From positions 62,001-126,000 of the forward strand of contig JAQGBZ010000027.1 of NCBI GenBank assembly GCA_034687125.1: a stretch of 64,000 nucleotides of DNA, in the 5' to 3' direction. The translations under genes were made by a program, and so were the position numbers. Positions within the stretch are counted from its first letter, which is position 1, and every line of letters begins with the position of its first letter. Of this stretch, positions 1-12,500 are shown piece after piece. The DNA comes from Neelides folsomi (taxonomy: Eukaryota > Arthropoda > Collembola > Neelipleona > Neelidae). The notes below the pieces were generated by a model. That model was not told the origin of the DNA, did no database searches, and worked only from the letters and a program-made list of their open reading frames with translations.

Positions 1-3000
1 ATCCCGGAGGTTCGAAGAAAGGGTGAAGGAGCGTGAGGGGATAAAATGTGGGAGGTAATTCCGAGGGAGCTTCCATTATGATTAGAGTGGGGATGATGTG
101 GGAATCAATCATTCTCACCTACCCGTGGGCTGACCTGGAGGAAATACGGTAATAGTATGGTAATAAGAGGGACCGTCGGCCTTTATTGATTGCCCCGACC
201 GTCAGTCACAGCCGTCCCTTTCCGTGAGAATCATCGTGGAAATGGCATCGAGAGGATTCCCTTCATTTCCCATTTCCTCCCACTCCCCCCACCTCTCTCC
301 AGCCTCTAAATAATGCGGGGCGGAGGAGCAGTTCAGGTGTGAGGGCTGAGCATGCAAATCCCCGAGTCTCGGCCACTTTCTCGGAGACTCGTCGGAGAGT
401 GTAATGGAACTCTCCCGGCCTTTCGTGTTCATCACTCATCCCCCGACAATGAGGAGGCGAATATGTTTCCTTGTCCCGCAATCTCCACGGACCCATTCTT
501 CTCCGCCCGCCATTCTCTCTTTGAGAAGAGTTGTTTTGCATATGAGGTTACCCTCACCCTCCTATTTATTACTGCCATTTTTGACAAATACTAACTAACT
601 ACCAATGTATCCAACCAATGATAAGTAACATATATCGCATCTATTAGACACAACCGGCAGGTTTTAGGAGGGAGGAAAGAAAATCCACATATGGATTGCT
701 TTTCGACAATGGACATTTTAGATCTACACATTTCAATGGGGATTCATCATTTTCTGGGATTTTTATTTGTAAAATTTTGAAAGGGCTTCGTTGATATTCT
801 CCCCGAATGCGTGATAAAATCGAGATTCGTTATAATAACTTATTCCCCAAATCGGTTTCTTCCCCGGTACGCCGAGTAGTATCGACCCGACAAATCTTAT
901 TTGAGTATTCAAAGTCGCCGAGCATCGATATGAATAATATCTTATAGGAGTCTCTCAACACGCCTACACATTTTTCAGATTCATCATTTTTCAAAGGAAG
1001 CAATCCAATCTAAGCCATCCATGCCTTATTCGAAATCTCCTTTCAACCCTTTTCATTCAATGAAGACAGATTTCCAAGTCAATTGTGGAGAAAGGGAATA
1101 AGGAATTACTTTCTTACCATTTTATGAAAAATATTCCTAAAAGGAATTTTGCTGATGGCAAAAAGGAAATGTCCATATCATAAATTGCTGCCTACTAACA
1201 AAGTAAATATGTATATTATATAATCACGCTTTAACTCTTGAGTATCGTATACATATAAAATACCCACCATATTATTTATATTAGTAGGTATATGGCAGGT
1301 TTGTGCAGAATATATAATGCTTAATGTTCGCTTCCAAAAAACTTTTTGTTGACTAAAGCATCTATAATTCAAAATAATAGTGTCTTTTATAAAAATGGAT
1401 AGCATATTGTAAATTTTGCATAGAATTTATGGAGACCACGGAATCAAGATTTGGATGATGATGATGAGTTAAATGAGATATGAAAGGAGTGCAGGGCGGA
1501 ATGTAAAGATGGAATTTAGATAACCGAAATTTCCGAATCCTCAAATCCCCACTTGATTGCTTTCTTCGCTCTTTGAGGCTTTCAGGCGGAGATGAGGAGT
1601 TTAATGGATTGGAGGTTGAGGGATCCGGGGATCAGCTTTTTTTATAATATGATCGTTTTAAAGGGATTGTAGGGGGAGGGAGGATTCGACGGGCCGAACC
1701 ACACGATTGATTGGATGATGAAAGGGAAAGCAAAAGGGTCGAAGGGACGTCGGAGGGACTCCAACCGCACAAACACTTTCCATTTCACCTTTTTTCCTCT
1801 CAAAAGTCAAGTTGGTCCCGGCACGGTCCTTTTGAGTCCTTGGGAATGGGATCGCTGCAGGTATTTCTACCGAATTACCTTCTTTAGAACCCAAGAGAGA
1901 TTAACACATGGGATTTTTACCTTTGGACCTTTAACGTTTTCCACTTGCTTCCCCCAGCCCTTAATTCATTCTTTACCTTTTACAATTTCCTTAACCCTTT
2001 CCTTCCGAATATAAAACTTTTCCTTTGTGAGAGATGATGAGGAACAACGTAGGTAATTTTCTTAGATTACTTTTTTTTCTATTAATAATATACCATTTTA
2101 TTTTCTATTTAAAAGTATTAGATTTCACTTTCATTCTAAACATTACGAACAATCAGCTGAAATGGTTAAATTACGATTTGGGATTGATATATAATATGTG
2201 TGTTTACAGATTGACGTGTATCTTTGCTGTTTACAATTAGTGATCCTATAAATAAGTTTCGGCAAATCCACTCAAGAATGAGCTTCATGTAAAAACCATG
2301 TTATAATACATACCTACAGTAGTATTATATATTTATGTTTAGTTCAAACAACATTGATATACTTAAGTATTGGTAATTTATACCATGTAATGTATAATAG
2401 GTAGATATAGTCACCATACATTCTATGATGTAAGGCATATGTAAATACATAGGATATGATATTAATCCCTTTGAGGAATTAGGGGAAGGTATAAGTTTGT
2501 ATAACACAATGTATGAAGCTTATTGAAGATAATAAGTATACTCATTTATGCAGATATGTATTAAAAGGGGAGTATTTCTCTGTGACCCTTTGGTACTTCA
2601 CGTTAGGGTTTAATAAGGAGATATGTAATCCTCCTCCTTCGGTTTCGACTCAGGGTCTCGTCGGTGCATTGAGGGGCAGAAGACAATAGTGAATAAATGG
2701 GAGGAAGGGTTTCACATATTTAGAACATTAGAGGAGGAGAGCAATTTATTGTTCAAGACAAAAAAGCCCCCTTTGAGAGAGAGAGAGGTTCGGTGGGTAA
2801 TGGGACGCTGATGCTAATGCTCTTCGTCTCGGCCAGGAGAGACCTAAGAGGAAATTTTATAAAACTCAGCGGGAGAGACATCCACCCGTGCCGTGGAACG
2901 GAACACAAGAGCTACCCGGATACTTTTTCACTCCCCAGCTCGAAAGGACGGAACGAATAAGTCCTCAACGTCTGAATCCACACTCATGCAGAGTCCTTTG

Positions 3001-6000
3001 GAATAAAAATTCGTCTTCCGCTTCCTCACAGAAAGCCTTTCGGATTTAACCCACCGTTCTATGAAAATTTGTTTTTTGCTCGTCGGTGGGACGAATTCCG
3101 AGGAATTCGCATTTCCAAGAACTTGAAGGTGAGACGTACATTATACGATTTAGTTATAACTAGCATTAGAGGAAATCACCTCAACTTTTTTGATGAATGA
3201 GCTGAAACATTGAATTCATTTGGAAGAACATTCACATTCGTGTAAATACATTGATTTATTCCTTGAATGTGAAATCGTGCCACGAAGAAGATTCACTTTT
3301 AATAGCAACAGGACAGAAATTGATGCGTATGAAGAAATGGATCCATATTTCTATCCATCCCCCCATATCATTCTAATACATTCAATAAGGCATTGATGAG
3401 TCTGGCAGCTGGTTGTGGTCGTGAGGACGAAAGGTTCTTCTCTAGTGGTTCTTCCCATATCTGCGATCTGGAAGTGGATCTTTATGTGGATTCATTTTAT
3501 GCGAGCACGGCGAAGATCCAGGTGTAATTATTGTACAAATGGAGTGACATCATCTCCATTTATGTGAACATTCAGACTCGGGAGTCTGATTGAGGAGAAG
3601 ATCGAATATTCCACTCAACCCACACACTTTATTTACCCATTTAGCATATATGCATAGCTAATGGTCCACCTATATTACTCCCAACTCATTCTCTTCAATG
3701 TCAGCGGAATTGTATTACAAATAATATACCCATCTTCATATTTAAAATAACAAAACCTTATTAAATTACAAGTATTTCGAGTTTCTTGCCCAAGTCCTGT
3801 GAGTAATTCTATCTCGAGAAATCCTTAAAATGCTGAATTGCATAACATTACTATCTATAGAATGCAAAAGGATAAAATAACAACCATAAATCCTTTTACA
3901 ATATTATTTTATCTTGGGATTTTTTTTAAAAATAAGTTTATTATTTGTTTTTGAACAATGGTTATTAAAACGTGTAAGTTGAGAGAAACGATATAAAACT
4001 AATTTCATTTTTCTTCACTTCCCGCCCTCCTTCGAACTTTTTCGCTTGTCAATCCTTCATCTTTGGTTCAAGTCCCGACTTTACAATTTCTTCCTAATGT
4101 TCCATGTAATGTGTTCGGTTCTTATATTTCATATTTTATACAAAGATAGAGATGTATGGAGAGATTGTGGAAGTACTCTCTCTACTACCAACATTGGTAT
4201 GTATTATGCACACACATATATATACCCATGAGATGTCTGGGGTGGTAGACAGACTGGAAGGTTGTGGAAAAGGGTTGATATAAGGAAGATCTCGAGACAC
4301 GAAGGGTTGTGTAGTAAAAAGAAAGGAGTCTGCGAGACTACGTGAGGCGGTAAAAAGTTAGAGGCCCTTTACACTCTCATGGATCCCTCCATCCCTTCGT
4401 GAGTCTCCAAGATATCTCAAGGTGAATCATCTCCGCTGGACCAACGCACATTCCATTCTCCATTCAACTCCCTTTATTCCCTCCTATTTCTCCTCCATTA
4501 CTCATCTTTACTCTGAAAGGTCCGAGACTCCTTCACCGTCTTGAGCTTTTAAGCTCTTCCACGCATCTTGGACGAAACTACAGTTTTTCATACTCAGGTC
4601 GATCCACATGATCCATGGAAAGAACGTGAGAGGTTTGATATTTAAATAGTCTCATATTATTCCTTTGTGTTGATTGGGTGTGAATATTAATGGTTGGAAC
4701 GATTCTTTTCAATTTCCCTCCAATTTGTTCCTTGTCAATATTGAGCGATCCAATTTTGTGAAATTGATTTCCCTCACGTTCAATTTCCACTCGCAGATTG
4801 AAAAATGAAAAAATTGAATATGGTGAGAGAGGTGCGGGGATTAAAGAAGGACGCCGGCTACATGGATTGCATGGACATTCCGCAACTCTCCAAATGAGAG
4901 GTTATTAAGGTAAGGATGAACTCGTATCGAGAGAGATTGTATGGAGAGCGACGTGAGTTGACGGGCGGAGAATAATTTGATTTAAAAAAGGCCGGGATGA
5001 AAAAGCGGATAATGGAATGACGGCGTGTAATGGGGCTCATCTCGATGAGAGTTGCTGAGTAAGGGGTCGGGATTGATAGTGGTTATTTGGAGAAGACTCG
5101 CCCATCGCCCTCACGAGGGAGATGATGATGATGAGCCAGTTTCCCCATTCTGTTCTTCGGGGCTCAAGGTGTTCGGAGAGTTCGTAGGGCAAGTACGGCT
5201 GCTGCCGCTGGATTCGATTTGGTTGACGGCACTCGAGCCTTTGTTGGGCCGGAGGAAGTCCTCCTCTGGACATGACGATAATGGGGAGTTGTACACGTTA
5301 TATGATAGGAAAGTTTAGACAGTCAACGGAATTTGCATCCGACAACTCCCAAGTTTTGTTCTACTATTTATGGCCTTTTATTTACATGCAAAAGAGGGGA
5401 GGTGAATGGGGAAGCTTTCATTCGGCCCAGAGACAGAGACCCGATTAAAAAACCAGCAACTCACTTTGCATAAATGAAAGGAGGGGAGAGAAATCCATTC
5501 ACCTCTCATTTGCATAGAGAGCCTTCAAGGCACCTTTGCTTTCCAGACCAGGCCCTCTGCCCTCATATTCAACTTGGAGAAGAATGGGAGACAGCCAGCC
5601 CTCAGAGGAATCAAAAAAGATTCCCCTCACCTGTGCACTTCCCCCTCCAGAGAAATGGACCTTCACCTTTCCATGCAAATATTACAAATCAACATCCCGT
5701 GAGATTCTCGTCCTCATCTCAAATTCAGTAGCATTGAAATCTACACATGTAAATATTAAAGGAATTCCCTACATACATACTTGGAAATAAACAGTGAATG
5801 AGAACTCTATTTATTTAAGGTCTTTTTTCACTAGCATATGATTGCAGCATGTGTACCTATTAATAATTTTACAAACAATTTTTAATAATAAAATTTATAA
5901 TTTAGAAAAAACGGCTTACAAAAATTTTATACTGTAAAAAATATAAAATAAGTAATTTTAAAAATAATAAATATTATTATTATACGAATCAATATTGTAT

Positions 6001-8200
6001 ACTTAATTACACATTGTACCTGTATGTAGGATATATAAAAATATTATAACCACTGATACAACTTAAATAACTCTATACTATTATTCAATTAACAATTGGT
6101 ATACGATCTGGAAATTGCATTGGAGTGAAATTGAAGTACACAGTTTGAAGATAACTCCATTAATATTCCAAAACTCCCGAGAGTGTGATAAGTGAATAAA
6201 ATGAATCTCTCTCACATTTTATTAGCGATCCCTTCCTTAGGGCGACGAGTGCAAATTGGTTTAGCACATTTCCAGGCTCATGTCCATACGAGCTGTTGTA
6301 AAACAACTGACCGTGAAAATAACGTAAGCATTCTTCCATGGGCGAGGCTTCTCTTCTTAATCAACATAGGGGTATAAATAAATATATAAATGTTGAGAGG
6401 CAAAGTTCGGAGGCTGCAGATGAAATAAGTTTCTCAAGTTCTTCTGTTGATTGGCCGGCTGACGCATAAGGGCAAAGGGAGCCTGAAACTTGTTATTTAT
6501 ATATTAATGCTCTTTCTTCTCCTCTCCTGCTAATTGACTCCTAATAAAAAGGAATGAACAATTGATGGGATTCAAAATTACAACCAAGGACCGCTAGAGT
6601 CAAACAATGGAAGGTGGAGAGCTGTGAATGAAGTTTGTAGTTTTAGCCTCCCATGTGGCGGTCTTTTCACACAAAGTAAAGTAAAGTTATTCTTCGGGAA
6701 TCATTTAGCCAGTCGGAATGCTATAATTGATATTTCCCTTCGCCTTTGATTCTGCTAGGGCGATTCGGCCAGTGAATTCAAGCTTATTTATAAGTCTCAT
6801 TGGGATTCCATGCTGGAACTCGTCATTGGAATTCGATGTCCAAGGCCAGCAAGCGAATGAAGGGAATCCGGAGGTTTTGCCCATCCTCGGACAGCCAGCC
6901 TGCATTTATTATTAACTTTTAGTATTCCATAAATTCTCCATTTCTAAAACGAGAAGTGTCTGGTAAATTCGTAATCTTCTCGTGGCTCTTATCAGTTCAT
7001 GACTAAAATTCCTTCAACTAATACAGCTATGTTGGTATATGCGTAAAAAATTAATTTATTAGAACTCACTTACCAAGTCAGTCAAATGTGTTCGTTTTTC
7101 CAAGCCTTCATACTTCAAATCCACTTGGCGTGATCTCACGTGTATAATCCTTCAGAGATCTACAACTTAATACTCGTACTTTAAGGCTCAGACTGAACAA
7201 CATCTATGGGTTCACATGTTCCGGGAAAATTTCAGCTTTTAATGATATGAGGAGTGAGGGTAAGTATGAGAGAAATTGGATACGTTTCAATGGATGACTT
7301 TTTAATTAAAGAGGAGGCGAAGACGAACATTAGGAGCGTGAGCCTCCTCTCCCCATGAATCAAATACTTTCCGCGGGGAATCATCGAGCGACGGTAATTG
7401 AGATGAGGGGATAATAATAATCGTTTGCTCTCCTGAATCTAAGAGAATCACGAAGGACCCCGGGAGGAATCCACCGGAAACAATAATGGAAAGTGGAAGA
7501 AAGGATACACAGCTCCCCGTTTAATTGCATATTTGCGTTTCACCCATTTCCTTCATTTAATGATTCTAATGAAGTCTTTTTAGAGAAGGACAAGAGCTCC
7601 AATTGTGTATCAGATATGTTTTATTGAGCCAGTCTCTTTTGTTACAACCACTCCAATTGCTCCACGGCACTCGAATAAGGAGAAACACATTAATAAACCA
7701 AATGGTCGAGAACTTGAGAACTCGAGCTGTTAAAATGATATTTTAATTTGAACTTGGAGCGAATGTGCATCACAACCATTCCTCCTTAATAAACCCCTAA
7801 TGAATCAAATGGGCATACGTTTAGGAATAGGGAAAATGTAGATGTCTTGGGCATATGGAGACACGGCCATGAATCCTTGTAATTCATAATTGTATAGGAG
7901 GACGTAAATGGAATGAATTATGAGGGTCGAAGAGTTGCACTTTGGCCTAGGCCAAAAGTTAACGTGTGAGATGAAAGTTAAGTCATAACGAGCGCAAGGG
8001 AAGCTTGTCCTCGACCATCATAATGAAGAGAGGAAGCGGAATGTCCGAACCTAATCCGTAATATTCTTTAATGGCTCTCCCTCTACCCTGCAATCAAACT
8101 GCTCACTCTCATGTGTCAGCAGCTCCTGTCTCCTGGATTAACGCCCTCAACGTGCCCAAACACTAATCGCGAAGTATTAAACTCACACGTTTCACGCGTA
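1..8200. other. Gene-free spacer, no recognisable coding exon
   Basis: I read both strands and found no open frame resembling a known protein and no convincing chain of exons. The short open frames here, for example at 352-594, 5052-5318 and 5474-5731, occur in several overlapping frames on both strands, as expected in moderately GC-richer noncoding DNA. The text alternates purine-rich blocks (many GAGGA, GGGAA and GGAAT words) with AT-rich blocks such as 2,030-2,570 and 5,790-6,130. Short simple repeats occur: GAT triplets near 1,455 and 5,122 and a GA run near 2,779. The region could be intergenic, or intron of a gene whose exons lie outside the window. Confidence 0.6.
7941..7956. repeat. 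16-bp perfect palindrome
   Basis: The sequence TTTGGCCTAGGCCAAA is its own reverse complement. It stands alone in gene-free DNA. It might bind a dimeric protein or be chance; nothing around it decides this. Confidence 0.7.
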
Positions 8201-8322
8201 CATACCTTCACTGACGATTGTTTTAAGTAATTCTTAGTATTATTAGTGGAAAATTATATTTAGTAAAATAGGTTTTTCATGTACTTGAAAATTTTTATTA
8301 TGGAGTTTGTAAGATTTTTTTA

Positions 8323-8358
8323 CATTTGGATTCAAGAATACGTTTGGATTCAAGAATC
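8323..8358 (+). repeat. 18-bp tandem duplication
   Basis: Two adjacent 18-base copies share the core TTTGGATTCAAGAAT and differ only at the second base (A or G) and the last base (A or C). It is a small local duplication in AT-rich spacer. Confidence 0.8.
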
Positions 8359-8719
8359 TACTTCATTTGAACTTTTAAAGGTTTCAAATATCTAAAATTC
8401 ATTTTATTAGAAAATAGATGAATGATTTAGAGCTTTTTTAGTGTCGAATTTCTTAAACAATGCTTATAATATTACATAAGCAGGATTGCACTTGTAAAGA
8501 TTGTAAACTTGTTACAACGTGTCAAATTCACTGTAATTTATGTTTTAGTCAATAATACTTATTTTATTATTTTTATTCCAAGTGCGCTTTTTATCTTTTA
8601 AAATTCATTGTTCTTAAATTACGTTGCAAGATATTTATGAAAAGATCAAACAAGAAAGTTCAAATATTTTAATAGAAGACATTGAGGATTGAAGTTGGTC
8701 CATTGTAAACGGATCCCTA

Positions 8720-9576
8720 CATTTTGATCGTAAAGTTTTAACCTTATGCCGTTTTGATCGTAAAGATCTTACCTTAGTTCTTTTTACCTTAATGCCATTT
8801 ACACCTTAATATTTATTTACCTTATTGATTATATATCGTAATGATTTTTTACATTAAACTCTTAATACCTTCACATATATTGATCGTAATTTTTTATATC
8901 GTTGGGTTTAACTTATTGTAATAACTATTTGATCGTAAAAATTTAAAAAATCAATCATTATCGTGTCTTTGCACTATTATAGTAAAAAATATGAATATCT
9001 CACTGTATAATCTAGCCAATGAATTCAAACTAACAATAAGTGAGAGCAACAAGGAGAATGTACAATATTCTTGCCCCTTTATAAGTATGTATATTATTGT
9101 AAATTATCACTATTATATAAAAATTATATTATTATATTACATTTTTATTAATACAATTTTTTGAACAATGTAACTTATTTGTTTAACTTTAAGTAAAATG
9201 AAAAATAAAGCATACTGTACAATATGCATGCATGTGTAAAAATAAAGGTAAATTTGGGTTTGAGAAATCTATAAAGAAAAGGCAAATATGTATTTATTAA
9301 TTAATTTATGTAAAGTTCAGAATTTCTATATAAAATACGATAATTTAATGATAAATGGTAATTACGATCAATATGATATAAGGTGTAATTCTACATATCA
9401 AATAGGCATAAGGTCTAATAGTCATTACGATCAGAATGGCATAAGGTATAAAAGATTTAAGATGATTAAGTCATAAGGTGCGTATGTATTAAGATATTAA
9501 TGCGATAAGGTTTAAAATCATTAAGGTATTAACTATTAAGGTAAGAAAATTACGATCAGAATGGTATAAGGCTTAA
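8720..9576. repeat. Foldback array of degenerate repeats (two inverted arms)
   Basis: The left arm (about 8720-8940) repeats the words TTGATCGTAA and ACCTTA, for example ACCTTATGCCGTTTTGATCG at 8741-8760. The right arm (about 9358-9576) holds the same words reversed and complemented: TTACGATCA three times, and TAAGGT or a one-base variant about eight times, as in ATTACGATCAGAATGG near 9550. The arms are degenerate arrays with a period of roughly 30 bases, not one clean inverted repeat. About 410 bases of plain AT-rich DNA separate them. No transposase frame is present. It resembles a foldback or MITE-like nonautonomous element or an inverted minisatellite. I could not define target-site duplications. 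Confidence 0.7.
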
Positions 9577-9599
9577 ACACATAATATGTTTCACGCGGG

Positions 9600-12500
9600 T
9601 ACCTTGTAAATCACTTGCATTGTTTCCTATTTCTACATAAATTGGAAATAATGAAAATACTCATCGTTTGCTACAGAACAAGAATTCATTTTTGTTTTTA
9701 GAAATGCAAGATTTACATGCTGCAGGTTGTTTCATTTTAACGAGGTGGATTTGTCCATTCAATTGCCCATTATTCCCCAAGTAAAATTAGCATTTAAAAA
9801 GAAGAAAAGGCCATTAGGTCCGAATCCAATGAAGAAGGTAATCTTTGGAAATATAATGGCAAAGTGGACTCTGGTTGGTGCGAACGAAATGTAAATTTGT
9901 ATCCCTCAGAGCTCCTGATTTCCATTCGATTCGCATTACTCATCCTGGAGGGGTCGCAGCAGGAGAAATAAAAGAATTGGAAGGAGGTACGAGATACTCG
10001 GATAATCCCATTGTGACCGAGGAATGAATAATCGGAAATTGAGAGGCAAAGGATAACAGAGGAGTTCGTCTTGTCCAGATGAGGCTCTTCGAATATTAAG
10101 CCATGAAACGGTGGGACTTGGATTGTTCGAGTGTGTCGTAAAAATTGAAAAATGTCCCCTGCGAGGCACACCACATACATATGATATATGTATATTTAGT
10201 TATATGCAGATCATGGACTCCTCGTGGATGGGAACGTCGAGGAGACGGAGAGATAGGGACCAAGAGAGCTCATTACTTGAAGAGGAATTAGAGAATTGGA
10301 GGTGACCCGGGTGGGATTCGGAATGCGATTCCAATCCTGTTTTGATCATGGGAGATGAAAAAGGACGACCGCTGTGCTCCCTCATATAAAATAATTCCAT
10401 GGGTCGGGACAATGGGGACTCTTGTATATTTATATGTCTCCAGTGGCTCACTTCATCCCGACCTCTCCCATTGATCCCTATTGATGAGGAGACCTCTCGA
10501 TTTCATTACCTTCGAGTTCCAATGTTGGAAATCCATTACAGACATTTCTTTCTCATATTTCATTCGCACTACCGGGCGACCTTTCAATATTTTGGCACTT
10601 GGCTCTTGTGTGGGAACAATGGGAACCTTTTGATCCTCATTTCCCCACAATTCATTTCTTATGCTCCTCACAAGACAAATATTTACTCATTGGATAATGG
10701 GAATTGATGATTCCATCACGAGTATCATTACAATTTGGCTCTCTCTCCCCTCCTTGGCTGCAATTAAGACGGAATCGATAACCATTGTGGTAAAGGTGAT
10801 TGAAAAGGATTTCAACGAGGTTCTCCAATCTCATCAATGATCACATGATCAAGATGGGCCAAGGGTTAAATGAAATGGGGTTTTTTAAATAAGGAGTTTT
10901 AAGCCTTCCTGACTCTTGAACTCGGAGGTTGAAGAACTCTAATTCACCACCACACACTTGGGGAAGATTGTGTTGGTCGCCTTTAAAAGGCTCTCAAGGC
11001 CCGAGGGCGTAAAGAGAACATTATCCATCAGAGGTTATGATTCTCTCCAGCCCCCATTCCTGTCACAGAGTCAAGTCTCTCGATTTATGATATGGACAGA
11101 GTAATCCCTCCTCACCCACCTCACTCCTACAGGTAGGCTTAGAGAATTCCTAATATTCTAATTTATGATTCGACTGGGAGGCTTCCCCTCATATTTTATC
11201 CCCACCATCCCAAAACTGCCCACGGAAGGGAAAAAAGTCAAAAATTCCTCGTCCTCTTCGGACGGAATTTAAAACATCCAGGCCGGCCGGACTCAAAACT
11301 AACCCAAGACTTAATTTGAAAATTGCACCTTCCAAATATGTTCCTCCACCTCTATCTATTAAATAGCTTCATAGTGGCTTTTAAATAGCAAATTAAGGAA
11401 AATAATTCCATGTTGTTAAATCTAGCCAAATTGCAATAAATAAGGTAAAATGGGAACGGAGACCATAAGCGTTTGACATAAGGAGGAAAAGGAGGGAACT
11501 TTACCCTTTTAAATCACAAACTTAAAATTTTAAACTAGGAACCAAAACATTGCTTTTGTAGAGATGCAAGAGATTAAAAAATTTTCTACTTCCTAATTAC
11601 TTTTTGGTATGTTCTCATTCACCTTTTTTAATTTATTTGTTAATATTCTTGCAAATCAATTTGTTTAATAGATAAGTAATGATTTGCCATAAACCTAATC
11701 ATAAGTAATAGTATACCAGTATAGATATGCTATGTTAAAATTACAGATAAATTGGTTATGGAAGTAGCGTTGAAAATAAAACTTTAAAAACCCCAAAAGC
11801 TTTCGCTCATGTGAATTTAAACTCAAAGTTTCATCAAATGAATGGCTTGAATTTTCTCTTGACGTTCCTACTCGAGAGTTTTTGAATGACAAAAGCTTTC
11901 ATATCATTCGAATCGATAGCCACGGAGACCGCGGAAGGCTTCGTTATTTCTAGGACCATTACGGAGATGAATTATTGAAGGGCCCCCCTACAATCTCTCT
12001 TCTTATGAGGCAATCATAGAATCAAATAACCCATGTGCATGTGAATGCCTTCAGACTCTCTCGAGTCCCTCAACCCATTACTTTCTCATTTCCCATTTCC
12101 TCCTCATGTCTTTCTCATCGATTACCTCAACAATTTAAATAAAAGATGCATATTCCCATTAGCTCTTCGCATTCGCCACTATCTAAAGAGCTTTGAACGC
12201 CGAAATGTCGAAGTTGAGTGCAAGATAACTCGTCTTGGAAATTACAAAACGGAAAACCAGAATGTTACTACAATTGTGCCAATTGCTAAAAATAATACAT
12301 TTCTTTAAAATATTTCATTAGTATTTAATTCGAAAAATTTGAGCGTGAGTGGTGATCATTATATAAATACAATATTAATATTTTTATGTTTAATGTTTAC
12401 AGGCAAATTCTTCCCTATAAGTTTTTGTATACGTTACATAATCACTCGGTCACTATATAATAATATTATTCAACGACATGGTATAATAATTAATAAATTT

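Noticed and set aside
4050-4085. tRNA T-arm-like GGTTCAAGTCC
   Set aside because: No acceptor stem, D arm or anticodon stem can be built around it.
9794-10180. 128-codon minus-strand open frame
   Set aside because: It has no domain, signal peptide or splice context I recognise. Other frames in the same block are open too, which fits GC-richer noncoding DNA.
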